Shown: piece by piece, positions 24,001 through 32,926 of the stretch
How the letters are laid out: each line of letters opens with the position of its first letter
Position numbering within the stretch: position 1 is the first letter of the stretch
Assembly (NCBI GenBank): GCA_013396995.1
Contig: VWZP01010282.1
Location: forward strand, 662,318-726,317
Length of the DNA stretch: 64,000 nucleotides
Reading direction: 5' to 3'
Source of the DNA: Dicaeum eximium
Taxonomy: Eukaryota > Chordata > Aves > Passeriformes > Dicaeidae
Notes under the pieces: model-generated
Databases searched by the model: none
What the model was told of the DNA's origin: nothing
Seen by the model: the letters and a program-made list of their open reading frames with translations, nothing else
Made by a program: the position numbers and the translations under genes

Positions 24001-26245
24001 CACCAGCACCCAGTAAGGGGGATGATCACTTCTCTGGTCCTACTTTTGGTACAGGCTAGGATAGCTCTGGCCTTCTTGGCCACCTGGGGATGCCCTGGGT
24101 CATGTTCAGCTGTTTTCAACCAACACCCACAGGTCTTTTTCTACCAGAGAGCTTTCCAGCCACCCTTCCACATGTCCCCTAGTGCTGCATGGAGGTGGTT
24201 GTGACTCAAGAGAAGGACATGGCACTTTGCTTTGTTGAACCTCAGACAACTGGCTTTGGGTCACTGATCCAGGTTGTTCAGATCCCTCTGTAGAGACTGA
24301 TATACATATCAGTTATACACCATTATAGTTATATCAGTTATACACAGCCATACACATGGTTTCTACTGTAATCTCAGATTGGTATGAAGGCACTGCTGTC
24401 ATGTCAGTTCAACTGTTTGATTGTTTTTCTACTAGGTAAGGAAAACCTTTCAGCACTATAAGTAAGTGGTTAAAATTGAAGTTGCTGAACTGTTCTTTTT
24501 TCCTCTCAACAGAATTCAACTGTGATGGCAAGAGCAAAGAATTTCCAAAATGTAGAGTATCTTCTCATCCATGGAACAGCAGATGGTGAGGTTTGCAAAT
24601 GGCAGAACAAACACAGAGACAGAATCACTTTGTTTGAAAAACATTAAGCATCTATCTTTGATTGGGTCAGGACTTAGATCTTTGGTAGATTTCCATATGA
24701 CCTATCATAAGATGCTTATCCGTTTTTAGTAATGTCAGCTGTATCACTTGATAATTAGTGGACACAGCTAAATGCACTATAGCTTTATGCTTTGTGGTAT
24801 TAACACGTTTCAACAGAAAATCTTTTTTTTCTTTTTAGATAACGTACATTTTCAGAACTCAGCACAAATTGCAAAAGCTCTGGTTAATGCACAGGTGGAT
24901 TTCCAGGCAATGGTAAATAATAGACTATTTTTCATTTTGCAAAGTGGTTCATAACTTTATCAATAAGCTTATCTGACATTTGGCAGTGTTTTTAACTATC
25001 CCATTCAACTGAACATGCTTCAAAATTTGCCAATTGCTAGTGCATTTGTTATTCTTCATAAACAACTTCTCAGCTTCTTCCCTAAATGACTTGTCTGCTC
25101 TTTTTTTTTTTCCTTGCCCTTTGCATGCCAGTAGGATTTTTCTCTTGTCAAGAATAACTTGGAGGCTTTTAAAATGAGCCAGGGAGAAGAATAAGAATCC
25201 AGCCTCCTTATAAGTGTTTCTGATACCTGGTAAAAGAGGAAGATGAAAGAGCTGAGTCAGGTTTCACAGGGCCATGAACTCCCCAAAAAGGGATAACAGG
25301 GGTTTGTAGGCCCTTTTGTATATTACACATTTTCTGCCTCCTTTGCTGATCTTTAGAAAATCTGGGTTATAGCTTAAGTATCTGGAATACTGTATGCAGT
25401 TGTAGTCATTCTGGTTCAGCTACAGAGGAATGGCAGATATTTCTGAGTTAGCATAATTCACATGTGTGTTTTATTTCCAGATCACCACTCACAAGGTTCA
25501 TGGCCCTGCTGTAATGCAGGATGTTTTGAATAGAACTCAAACAACATTTAGCTGAAATTTTGTTGCTTAGAGCTCAGTACTTATTTCTAAGCAAGTCTCT
25601 TACCCCTGTTACCCAGGCCATGCAGCAGGTCAAGGGGATTTCATCCCTAACAGCATCTCAAGGCTCCTTTGCCTGACTTGATACAACTGGCCTGTAAGTA
25701 CTGAGGCAGTAATGCTTACTCTTAAATAACAGAAGGCTTAGAAACTTTTTTTTTCAGCAAAAATAAAAATATATTGGGAACTGATTAAAACAATTATCAA
25801 GTTCCTCTTTTTTCTTGAGCCATCCACTTTCTTATGTATAGCAATAAAATACATATTTCGTATTGTTTAACTCTTGCAGAATTGAAAACATAACATAAGG
25901 GGTTTATGTTTTGTTTTTGCTTTTTCTTTCAGTGGTATACTGATCAGAACCATGGAATTCCAGGCCTTTCCAGCAAACATCTCTACACACATATGACCCA
26001 CTTCCTCAAACAATGTTTTTCTTTGTCAGAATAAGTAGGGTGCTCAGAGCATGCTAAGGCATCTGAGACATCTCTGGGAGAATTAAATGACAGCAGTGCC
26101 CAAGTTGTATAGTGTTCAAGTGAATTGATCACAGGAACTTTGAAATTTTAAACGATGTTTACATCCACTTTTGATATTGAAAAAAATATTTTGACACATT
26201 TGTTACCTGTTTGACAGAAAAAATAAAATCAAAATGTAAAAGGTC
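1..26245 (+). CDS. FAP: FAP gene, 3' part (19 coding exons plus 3'UTR), partial at left edge
   Basis: Prolyl-specific serine protease (fibroblast activation protein alpha, S9B family), a type II membrane protein that cleaves after Gly-Pro and acts as a dimer on activated stromal cells. The exons join without a frameshift to 598 codons plus stop, matching the human protein from about residue 163 to its end at 760. Exons: 247-367, 872-1026, 2013-2116, 2462-2597, 5118-5162, 6867-6971, 7057-7127, 7733-7786, 8114-8238, 9462-9509, 12370-12468, 13207-13276, 14481-14675, 17013-17067, 19449-19548, 22502-22566, 24513-24585, 24839-24912, 25933-26034. Visible landmarks are the double-Glu motif (YEEEM), the Cys-rich propeller segment with CITCNLRKERC, the nucleophile motif GWSYGGY, the acid in HGTADDNVHF and the histidine in DQNHG. 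These are the full catalytic triad and the substrate N-terminus clamp, so the gene looks functional. The cytoplasmic tail, membrane anchor and first propeller blades lie left of the window. Confidence 0.97.
247..367 (+). CDS. FAP: FAP exon 1 of window (beta-propeller)
   Basis: Starts after TTTATTGTCTTTAG and ends at GAAG|GTAAGT. It is 121 nt, entered in phase 0 and left after the first base of a codon. It encodes VYVYQNNIYLKQ to the shared FAP/DPP4 motif IFNGIPDWVYE. The matching DPP4 exon at 61008-61128 has the same length and phase. Positions 1-246 upstream are intron with no visible exon. Confidence 0.95.
872..1026 (+). CDS. FAP: FAP exon 2 of window (double-Glu motif)
   Basis: Acceptor TTTTTCCTCAG, donor CCAAAG|GTATGT, 155 nt. 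It encodes EEEMLATKYALWWSPSGRYL and ends in IPYPK. The two glutamates that bind the free amino end of substrates in the S9B family lie at its start, one of them split across the intron. Confidence 0.96.
2013..2116 (+). CDS. FAP: FAP exon 3 of window
   Basis: Acceptor TTTCTTTGAAG, donor ATCCAG|GTAGTG, 104 nt, the same length as the paralogous DPP4 exon at 63543-63646. It encodes AGAKNPTVKVFIVDT through EVPVPAVIAS, part of the propeller. Confidence 0.95.
2431..2459 (+). repeat. Poly-T run abutting a FAP acceptor
   Basis: A near-perfect run of T directly before the TAG acceptor of the exon at 2462. It acts as polypyrimidine tract and will be length-polymorphic. Confidence 0.9.
2462..2597 (+). 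CDS. FAP: FAP exon 4 of window
   Basis: 136 nt. It follows a run of about 25 T residues ending in TTTAG, and the donor is CCAGAG|GTAATG. It encodes SDYYFTWLTWVTD, VQWLKRIQNFSVLAICDF and NTWDCPE. NFS is an N-glycosylation sequon at the place of human NVS. The very long poly-T serves as polypyrimidine tract. Confidence 0.95.
3470..3610. repeat. Old amniote interspersed-repeat-like segment in FAP intron
   Basis: Contains AAAATTAAGCATGTGCTTAA followed by TTGCTTTGCTGGA, a word pair I recall from an old repeat common in turtle and bird genomes. A related fragment (TTGGGACTACTCA) sits near 4071. The family name is not recalled. The rest of the intron 2598-5117 shows nothing further. Confidence 0.35.
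5118..5162 (+). CDS. FAP: FAP exon 5 of window (45-nt micro-exon)
   Basis: Fifteen codons, NQQHIEESQTGWAGG, between acceptor TTGTTTTTCAG and donor GCGGA|GTAGGT. A short exon at this place is also the rule in human FAP and DPP4. It closes phase 0 and joins in frame to FFVSAPYF of the next exon. It is too short to show up as a separate open frame. Confidence 0.93.
5963..6002. repeat. Two-copy tandem repeat, 22-nt spacing
   Basis: TCATATATTTACAAGGAT occurs at 5963-5980 and again at 5985-6002 in the FAP intron. Perfect 18-nt copies point to recent local duplication. Confidence 0.95.
6867..6971 (+). CDS. FAP: FAP exon 6 of window
   Basis: Acceptor CCATTGTTTCAG, donor TCTGTG|GTAAGT, 105 nt. It encodes FFVSAPYFTSDSSSYYKIFS to YKHIHYINGSV. 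Both ends are in phase 0. NGS is a possible N-glycosylation site. Confidence 0.95.
7057..7127 (+). CDS. FAP: FAP exon 7 of window
   Basis: 71 nt between acceptor CACTACACAG and donor GCAAT|GTAAGT. It encodes ENAIQVTSGEWEAIYIFRVT and ND-A, ending two bases into a codon. The intron before it is only 85 nt (6972-7056). Confidence 0.95.
7733..7786 (+). CDS. FAP: FAP exon 8 of window (54 nt)
   Basis: Acceptor AATTTGCAG, donor TTACAA|GTAAGT. It encodes FYSSNEFEGYPGRRNIYK, the segment matching human FYSSNEFEEYPGRRNIYR. Short and in frame with both neighbours. Confidence 0.95.
8114..8238 (+). CDS. FAP: FAP exon 9 of window (Cys-rich blade)
   Basis: Acceptor TTTCTCTTAG, donor GTTATG|GTATGT, 125 nt. 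It encodes ISIGSKPMRKQCITCNLRKE, RCQYYTARFSERSKYYALIC and YG. The three cysteines near the CxxC are the conserved disulfide residues of this propeller blade in FAP and DPP4. Confidence 0.96.
9462..9509 (+). CDS. FAP: FAP exon 10 of window (48 nt)
   Basis: Acceptor TTCTTACAACAG. It encodes GPGIPISTLFENHGDR plus the first base of a Glu codon. The donor is GATAGAG|GTACCA, a weak match to consensus. A second candidate donor (GTATCC at 9519) would insert three residues. I chose 9509 because the joined protein then has exactly the human length here (FENHGDRELRVLE against HDGRTDQEIKILE). Confidence 0.86.
9510..12369 (+). other. FAP: FAP intron between exons 10 and 11, no gene seen
   Basis: A 2.9-kb intron. 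Short open frames on both strands have no family motifs or splice context. I recognise no repeat with confidence. A weak MIR-like word (CCCCCATTTTACA near 12026) is too short to call. Confidence 0.6.
12370..12468 (+). CDS. FAP: FAP exon 11 of window
   Basis: Acceptor CTTTTACTTAG, donor GTATAA|GTAAGA, 99 nt. It encodes ELRVLEDNWELQSALQDIRL and PKEEINKLEVDGI. This is the link from the last propeller blade to the hydrolase domain. Confidence 0.95.
   Translation, partial: SSEYWKTIGNYSLLCKISDCQKKKLISLKWMV
12559..12586. repeat. (ACAAAGA)n short tandem repeat
   Basis: About four copies of a 7-nt unit in the FAP intron just after exon 11. Confidence 0.9.
13207..13276 (+). CDS. FAP: FAP exon 12 of window (start of hydrolase domain)
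   Basis: Acceptor TTTCTTTTCTAG, donor TTCAGGT|GTATGT, 70 nt. It encodes LWYKMLLPPQFDRSKKYPLL and IQV. The donor is fixed by phase: only an end two bases into the Val codon restores YGGPCSQ in the next exon. Confidence 0.95.
14481..14675 (+). CDS. FAP: FAP exon 13 of window (alpha/beta hydrolase)
   Basis: 195 nt, acceptor TCATCTCTAAG, donor GTTAA|GTAAGT. It encodes YGGPCSQ, SWITYLASKEGIIVALVDGR, GTAYQGDKILYAVYRRLGVY and EVEDQISAVK. The motif ALVDGRGTAYQG is typical of the S9B oxyanion and core region. Confidence 0.96.
17013..17067 (+). CDS. FAP: FAP exon 14 of window
   Basis: 55 nt, acceptor TATTTTCCATAG, donor GGCTGG|GTAAGT. It encodes KFIEMGFIDEKRIAIWGW. The nucleophile motif GW-SYGGY is split exactly at the exon end, with Ser at the start of the next exon. 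Confidence 0.95.
19449..19548 (+). CDS. FAP: FAP exon 15 of window (catalytic serine)
   Basis: 100 nt, acceptor TTTCCTCCTAG, donor TTACG|GTATGG. It encodes SYGGYVTSLALGSGTGVFKC and GMAVAPVSSWEYY. Its first codon is the nucleophile serine (human Ser624). Confidence 0.97.
22502..22566 (+). CDS. FAP: FAP exon 16 of window
   Basis: 65 nt, acceptor TCTCTAATTTCAG, donor TATAAG|GTGAGA. It encodes ASIYTERFMGLPIKSDNLEH and YK, close to human ASVYTERFMGLPTKDDNLEH. Confidence 0.96.
23490..24296 (-). mobile_element. CR1 LINE, 5'-truncated 3' end
   Basis: About 0.8 kb in the FAP intron, antisense to the gene. Read on the minus strand it gives the degenerate carboxyl end of the CR1 reverse-transcriptase protein (RVVRHWNKLLR, ESPSVKVFKR) followed by the 3'UTR. 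On the + strand the family's words are clear (CATTTCCTCTTGTCC, AGCCTCCTCTTCTCCAGGCT, AAGGTGTGGCCTCACCAG). Stops and frameshifts show it is inactive. Confidence 0.93.
24306..24345. repeat. Direct repeat at the 5' edge of the CR1
   Basis: ATATCAGTTATACAC occurs at 24306-24320 and 24331-24345, immediately beyond the truncated 5' end of the CR1 copy. It may be a scar of insertion or a later local duplication. Confidence 0.85.
24513..24585 (+). CDS. FAP: FAP exon 17 of window (catalytic Asp region)
   Basis: 73 nt, acceptor TTTTTCCTCTCAACAG, donor CAGATG|GTGAGG. It encodes NSTVMARAKNFQNVEYLLIH and GTAD, ending one base into the next Asp codon, so the catalytic-Asp motif HGTADDNVH is split across the junction with the next exon. 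Confidence 0.95.
24839..24912 (+). CDS. FAP: FAP exon 18 of window
   Basis: 74 nt, acceptor TTTTTTTTCTTTTTAG, donor CAATG|GTAAAT. It encodes DNVHFQNSAQIAKALVNAQV and DFQAM, identical to the human residues as I recall them. Confidence 0.96.
25933..26034 (+). CDS. FAP: FAP last coding exon (catalytic His) and stop
   Basis: Acceptor GCTTTTTCTTTCAG. It encodes WYTDQNHGIPGLSSKHLYTH to KQCFSLSE and stops at TAA 26032-26034. The histidine of QNHG is the catalytic base (human His734). The 3'UTR runs to a poly(A) site expected just past 26227. Confidence 0.97.
   Translation, partial: WYTDQNHGIPGLSSKHLYTHMTHFLKQCFSLSE
26035..26245 (+). promoter_or_regulatory. FAP: FAP 3'UTR with poly(A) signal
   Basis: Short AT-rich 3'UTR of about 210 nt. 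AATAAA at 26222-26227 is the first canonical signal after the stop, and a T/GT-rich stretch follows at about 26243-26255, as expected for a cleavage site. The exact 3' end is inferred. Confidence 0.7.
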
Positions 26246-28520
26246 TTGTGCATCTATTGCTGACTTGCTTAAACTTACATTCTGCAGTCCAAGAAAGGTG
26301 GTTCATTGCAAATGCTCACTGTCACATTAATATGATTGCATTTGTTAACTAGAACTGTAAGATGGGTAAGGACAAAGGAAGCAGTGCAAGTACCTAATTA
26401 GCATCCTAATATGAACCAGTTTCTCAAAATTTATTTCCAACTTTTTATAAAGAGTCCAAGAAGAGATAGGAACACACAATATTTAACACTGGTTTGGATA
26501 CTTATTAAGAGTATGAATGTGTTCAAATTTTATTCAACTCTTATTTAAAACCCTGATTCTGCACAACTGTCAGTGTTCAGGTTTAAATATGAAAGCAAGA
26601 CACTCATGATAACTATCATCTATCAGTGGGTTTTTTACCTGTATTCAGAGTATGTGAGCCATATTTACCTGTTTTTAATTTCTAATCATCACCTCAGCAT
26701 TCAAATTGATCTCAGTGTCATTCATCCCAGACTTGAGGGGAAGGATCAAAGGACTGTGCAAGCTTTCTTTGCTTTGTTTCTAGTGACTAGAAACTCCCTA
26801 CTTTAGGGAGTCTTTAAAAAATGGTGGAAGCTAATAATGATTAGAATACTTGTATTCTTTTCATTAGTAATTAAATCAGTGCTGTCATAATTTAAGAATG
26901 TTAACAAGATAATTGGCAAGAGAACCATTGTAGATTAAAGAATTCCTTGGTCATGTGTTTAAAAAATTCTGAATTAGTCTACTGCATAAGAACCATGGTC
27001 TTTCTGACACAATCTCTGCTATTAGCTGTTGAGAGTGCAAAATAACCTGAAATAGATTGTGTTGCATTCCCACAAAGCAAGCTGCTTCATAACTCTCAGT
27101 CAGAGACCAGTTGCTGCTTCTTTGTGGAAAAGCAAGGGGTTTCATTTGACTTTCTTGACAAAAACATGGGGTTTGGCCAAAATAATTAAAATGTGGAAGT
27201 GATTTGCTATGTAACAGCTTCCTTCGTTTGTTAATGGCAATATCAAATCTGATTTTCCACACATGAGAACATTCCTTAGATACATCTTTATGCAAATGTA
27301 GTTGCCAAGCTGTTTGTAATGGTTAAATTATACTTTGACGGGAACTCTTCAGAAAATACTCAATTAGTTCAGGTTTTTTTGGAAACGCTGCCAATTACGT
27401 GACGTTAATGAGCTTTTTGTTGGTAATGTAATTAAAATTCAACTGCTATAATGGCTAAAGGAAAAAATTATAGCTGTAAGAAAGTTAACATTAAGCAAAT
27501 ATAACATGAAGTGGGCCTAATTAGATGTTGATTATATGGTCCTATGTGCATTTGCTGCACACAACAGTAGTCTCAGAAATGTGGTTATCTTACAAATAAG
27601 GAATACAATTCAGTTGAAATACTGAGATTTAACTCTCAGTTTGTTATATTGATACAACACCATGGAAATAATTGCATTATTGTAGTGAAAGAGAGAAAAA
27701 TTAAGCTCTTATCTGAGGTGCTTATAGGTTTAAGATACCTGAATATGTCAATGAGAACCTATTAATTTCCAAAAAAGCATGATATCAATCTCACATAGAT
27801 ATCAATACACTAAGTTTACTTTCAATTTCTGCACGTTTATTTTATATATTCTTTTGAAAATCCTCTAAGTTCTGGAAATTTGGGCAAATAGATCGGCCCT
27901 TTGTCGGTACTGTAAGTAATAAAATGTTGTAATGTGTTGTTCACACTCTGCCCACAGGTCTGTTGTCTGAAGCTTTTGGAAGTATTTGAAATAAGGGACA
28001 TTTCAGGAAAATCTGTCAAATAAAATAACAGAAGGTACCTCTTTCTCAAGGGATGCATTAGCTATTTAATTATTGCCCTGAGGTCTGTTTGTTTCCTAAG
28101 GCAATCACAGCACACATCTTCCAAACTGTTCACCATCTACTTTGGCTTGTAGGCAGCAGTTGTGGGAATAAAAAAAAAATTAAAAATAAGTGCAGTTGCT
28201 ACCAACATTTTTCCTTCATTGTTTTTCATGTTGTTAATTTCTTTGCCTTACACAGTGTTCTTGCCAAAGAATGGGAATATGTCTCCAGCAGAGTGTGACA
28301 TTTACACTGAATTGCTGAAATAATGTCTAACCTGAAAGCTTTATGATAGAGCAACCATGTGTTTTGATGACCTGGGAGAAAATGTCCTAGGATGCTGTGA
28401 GTGTCAAAAAAACCCTCTTAAAAATACATCAACATCAGATTGCTGGCTGGCCTCTGCTTATAAGAGGTAATATCACAGTCAATCACTAGAAATCGTGCAG
28501 AGCTCTGCAAATCTATCCTT
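26246..28520. other. FAP-GCG intergenic DNA, no gene recognised
   Basis: AT-rich. The longest open frame is 114 codons on the minus strand (26951-27295) with no recognisable motif and no promoter or splice signals. Around 27394-27409 the word ATTACGTGACGTTAAT combines a CRE half-site with PAR-bZIP and homeodomain cores and looks regulatory rather than coding. Confidence 0.5.
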
Positions 28521-28890
28521 GTACAGAATGGTTGGGGTGGGAAGGGAACTTCGGAGGTCTACTTATCCCACTTCCCTGTTCACACAGGACTACCCACATC
28601 CTGTAGCCCAGGACTTTGTCCAGATGGCTTTTGAATATCTAAAAGCCATGTGGATGCTCTACAACCTCCCTGAGCCACTGGTACCAGTGCTTGGTCACCC
28701 TCATAGTAAAAAAGTGCTTCCTTATGCTCACACAGAACCTTTTATGTTTCAGTTTGTGCCTGTTGCTTCTTATTCTGTTATTGGGCACCACTGTTATTGG
28801 GCTGGCTCAGTCTTTTTTAGAAGACATCATCCCTTCAGATATTTATATATGGTGATGAGATTCTCCCAAGCCTTTTCTTCTCTAGAAAGA
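28521..28890 (-). mobile_element. CR1 LINE 3' fragment
   Basis: On the + strand the segment follows the antisense CR1 3' end: AGAATGGTTGGGGTGGGAAG, CCAGATGGCTTTTGAATATC, GTCACCCTCATAGTAAAAAA, TTTCAGTTTGTGCCTGTTGC. It is a different CR1 subfamily from the copies at 23490 and 53590. The 196-codon + strand open frame over it is a chance frame through the antisense repeat. Confidence 0.88.
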
Positions 28891-29212
28891 GAACATGTTC
28901 CATTCTGCCTTGTCTACAAACACAATCCATGTTACAAGCATTACCCCAAACATTCACTGGACAGGTATTTGCCCCATTCCACTTCAATCACAGCAAAGAG
29001 CCTTAAGAAGCTACAGGATAGGCTCTTTTGTAACAGATCTTCAGTAGTTCAAGTTGAAAGGGCTTTTCCTGAGGTATCAAGGTGAAGCTAACAAAGTATA
29101 TGAAGAAAAAATATATATAACTGTACCTCAAACATAGAATATGGTGTGTAAGACCCAACACCAGGACACAATGTGAATTAAGCTAAGCTCTTACGACAAG
29201 AATGAACGTCCT

Positions 29213-29242
29213 CAAAGTTTTGCTTTGCAAAGTTTTGCTTTG
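29213..29242. repeat. 15-nt tandem duplication
   Basis: CAAAGTTTTGCTTTG is repeated back to back at 29213-29227 and 29228-29242, in intergenic DNA after the CR1 fragment. Confidence 0.95.
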
Positions 29243-31410
29243 CTTTCAAATGTTTTAGAAGATGTGGTTTTCAAAAAATGCTGAGCGCTTTCTGTTCTTT
29301 TCTTTTTTGGATAACACTCTCACACTTCAGATACGCAAACATACCACTTGGGACAATGAAACATGAGTCTTCAAATACCTGTCATATAAACAAGGTATCC
29401 AAGCCTCTGAAGATAGGATGTAGTTATTCTGAATTAGGTAGACAGGCCCTTGATAAATAGCCACAAATACAGCTGTTTACAAGTCAGTTTCCACTATGAA
29501 TCCTTTCTAGCTTTTACAAAATAAAGCTAGAGCTGAAAAGTAAAAATTACTTTATTCTAGGAGCTGAAGTGTATATAAGTAATAGGAAGTCACTGATTCC
29601 ACTCCAAACCTGTTTTCATCATCTACCTTATTCGTGCTGTTTGAGCTGTGCACATGAAAGAACCTGCAATCATTATACTTCAAACGCAGACCTACGTGAT
29701 TTGTTTCACACAGGATTACTGCAGCTGCAAGGAAGAAAAGGCCTAAAGAGAAATTTAGCAGAAAACCAGTCAGCTTCTAGAATATGGTTAGTGTTATACT
29801 CATTTTACTCAGATATCAAGTCCAATTCAGACTGCATTCAATACTTCCCAGTTTGCCAGTCAGTTCCAATTACAAGGCACAGCTGTTTAGAACATTTTAT
29901 AGAGTCATTTGAAGGCTCTATATTTAATCTGAATAATTCATAGTATTTACTAAGAGCATTTGGTATTACTTTCAATTATGAACATTGTCTTCTCAGAATG
30001 TAAAACAACTAGTACATATTTGGCCAGCTCTTCTGCTTGCGCAAATTGCTGCAGCTCCATTGACTCGCAGTGGAGCGATTCCAACTTATGTGAGTAGACA
30101 GTGTGGGCTACAGCACAGTGACAGTGACTGTGGCTCCTGAGGCACAAACTGCTCATCACCCCTGGCAGAGAGCAAGGAGCTGCATGTGTGGAAAGGCCTA
30201 GAGACCCCAAACTAACCCTCCATTTCAGAAAGCCATTTGTGCTTCCCGAAGGGTGGAGTTGTATACATACATAGGCACACACTGTGTGTGTTATGCACAA
30301 GCACACATTTATGGACATAACATGGTGTTTTATGTCTGCATGTGTTTACACAGATGTTCCTCCTGCATTGGTTCCCATTCTCAGAAGGGGAATGATCTTT
30401 GTGATTATCCTGTAACAAAGATAGGAAAACAAAAGGGGCTGCAGAGCCCAGCCCTCTGAACTCGCAGCTGACAAGGTTAGGAGAGAATGCTTTCTGTATA
30501 ATATAAGAAAGTAAAGGGTGTGGGCCTGAAGTCATACCCCAAGATACATCCTCCTCCCTTTAGACATGTAATGGATAATAATACAATAGTAATAAATATG
30601 CAATGAAGAAATACACAGAAGAATTTGGAGAGGTCACTTTTTTGAAAGCATTTGATGAGTATTTTTTTTACTTTTTACTGTCAAAATTCGTTAAAATGTT
30701 CAAATCTTGACATTTTTAGTCAGATGATGGTGCAGGAAACTTTAATAAATTCCAGATACAGTGAATATAACCACTTCAATTGAATCATGAGAAACATGAA
30801 AATGTCCCGAAGGCAGGCCACTTTCAGCTTCTATCTCTTAGTCTGACTCAGAGTAGGGTCTCATTTGAGAACAATGATATAGAGGACAGTGAGGTTGCCC
30901 TTGATTTTTGCCAGGAGGTACCAACTAGCCATACTAGATGTATTTTAAAATGTGAGAGGAACAAACCTGAGTATATGTGCATGTCTCATACACTTGACAT
31001 AATATTCCACTTTTGTTTGGAAACTCTTCTTTGCTGTGCTCCTGAAACTATATACTATACTCTATATACTATAGACTCATAGCAACAGAGGTTGTTCTTG
31101 ATGGCAGTTCACTTCTTTCCTGTACATTTTATATTTTTTGTACCACTTGAAAAACAAATAGCCAGTCACTTTCTAGATGTTAGATGACCTGCTAGATGAT
31201 AGAGCTCTGTGACAATCTGCCCAACCAGGTGCACTGAGGTGTTCTGTCTCCATTTTTTTTTTTTCCTAGAATCATCCCACTGTAAACAAGGAACTTTATA
31301 TGATACAAGAAAATAAACTGAGATAAATGAAAAGAGAAAAGCTGTCTGTTTCCTGATGGAGAGGATATTGTCTCACATTCCGTGTTGCCTCTTTCCGAAG
31401 TATCTTTACC
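29243..31410. other. FAP-GCG intergenic DNA, no gene recognised
   Basis: Open frames of 100-124 codons occur (29569-29943 on +, 29950-30318 and 30212-30535 on minus) but show no family motif, no bias and no splice context. A patch at about 30030-30260 is somewhat GC-richer than its surroundings. I do not call a gene here. Confidence 0.5.
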
Positions 31411-31577
31411 TCAGCGTGTAGAGAGAGGATTGTAGCAATCCCTGTAAAGCGTGTGCGTGTCGTCCAGGTGCAGGAGCGGTGGAAAGGGCCCTTTGGTCCC
31501 CATCTGCTGCATTGCCCGGGTACTGCAGGACACACTGGTGGCCTCCGCGGGAGCCACCGGGTGACCCATCCCGAGGA
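31411..31577 (-). other. GC-rich exon-like island, unassigned
   Basis: On the minus strand an excellent acceptor (long T-rich tract, CCATTTCTAG) is followed by a GC-rich block in otherwise AT-rich DNA. One frame runs open from the acceptor and ends in LYRDCYNPLSTR and a TGA (revcomp of 31411-31413). By hand count this frame has about 74% G+C at third positions, 63% at first and 54% at second, the order expected of a true coding frame. A donor-like GAG|GTAAAG follows at once, so it could instead be internal (31577 to 31410, 168 nt) in another frame. All three frames are fairly open because of the base composition. I recognise no family. It could be the last coding exon of an unknown minus-strand gene, a lncRNA exon, a decayed gene or a CpG-rich regulatory island. 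Confidence 0.35.
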
Positions 31578-31619
31578 CTAGAAATGGAAAAAAAAACCAA
31601 AAAAAACCCATGAATCTCA

Positions 31620-32926
31620 TTTATTGATTCAATAGCATAGAAAAATTACACTTAACAAAAATTAAACTTTTTGTTTAATGTGAACTGTGGACTGTGTAAT
31701 GAGACTTAATGTTTCCCTGAACCCCTACCCTGGTACTACAGCCAGGTATTTAGGATAAAGCTCTAGGAAGGATCCACTAAATTTTGTTTGCCACTCTAAT
31801 ATGGTTATTAAGTTTATACACCACCTCAATTGTATCTTATGGGCTATGCCAATCTGGCTGTGGTCAGTCAGCAGAAATTGCCTCACTGAAGAACATTCTT
31901 TGGTGGCTTTGCAGAGCAGTGTTAGGGGAAATAAGGTTTGTTGTAATATGTATGTGCCTTGTGCCACAAAGCAGACCGTGAGGCACTCCAGACTGGAGCA
32001 CAGGCTGTCATTAATACTCAGTGAGATGTCTATTGTGATTCCAGAACCTTCCTCCTACCTGACTACCTCCCCTACCTGTCTCAGTTTCTGTGTTGTCACC
32101 ACATGGATGACCATGGCTTTCTTTGGCAATGCTGCCCCACCAGAGCTATGAAATTGTCTCCATTGAACAACAATAATTGCACAGAGCAGGCACCAGTACA
32201 CATCTCAAATCTATTTTGTTTAATTTTTTTTCTTGTAGGGAATGGAAATGTGAGCAAATGGTTTATCTTGCATAAATCTATAGGCCACTGTGTGAAATTC
32301 AGTTTGTAGTGAATGCTTGGCATATAGTTCTCGAGTATGAATTTTCTTACAGTAGCATTTACAAATTTGGAATTTTACATCTAAGGCTAATCAAATAATT
32401 TTTTCAAATTTCACCTGTGATAGGCACTGCGTAGTGGGTAGCCATCACTGCAGTATTTCACATCTCTTCATATTCATTATATTTGCACAAGATTACTTGA
32501 AGAATCATTCAAGGGCTTTGGGAAAGTTGTGCTTATTTTTAACAATGGATTAAATTTATAAACTCTGATTTAAAATTGATAAGTGAAAACAACACTATTG
32601 ATGTCGATAGAATCAGGATTCTAAATATTACATGTGGCAAATCAGAAATTGGAGAAATTGCTGCCTTGATCCCAGGCACCTTTTGCCCACTGTTTGTCCT
32701 GTTAATGCCCTTCTGTTTGATATTTACTACTTTGGACATTGCTACCTCACTCCTTTTGCAAATCCATGTTAGCATTGATGTCATAAAGTAAGCAGAATGA
32801 ATGTGTGAAATTGCTTGTAAAATTATCAAATGAAATGAATAGCAAATATGATGACTTTTTTTTAAAGTTGAATAAGGAAACTGTCAGCAATGATGCACTC
32901 CTGTAATGCTTACTAGAGCTGAACAG
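31620..32926. promoter_or_regulatory. GCG: Upstream region of GCG
   Basis: About 1.3 kb before the GCG TATA box. A CRE-like TGATGTCA lies at 32776-32783 (one change from TGACGTCA), about 180 nt before the predicted transcription start, and AT-rich homeodomain or paired-type cores (ATTATCA, TTAAAGTTGAATAA) lie nearer. A cAMP-responsive element and Pax6/Cdx/Foxa sites are established in mammalian glucagon promoters. Their equivalence here is inference. No exon is seen. Confidence 0.4.

Noticed and set aside
26951..27295. 114-codon minus-strand frame after FAP
   Set aside because: No recognisable family, splice sites, promoter or poly(A) signal. The length is not unusual for this much intergenic DNA.
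28495..29085. 196-codon open frame on + between FAP and GCG
   Set aside because: Most of it runs antisense through a CR1 3' fragment, and the rest has no motif. It is a chance frame in a repeat.
29569..29943. 124-codon + frame between FAP and GCG
   Set aside because: No motif and no supporting signals. A conservation test would be needed before calling it.
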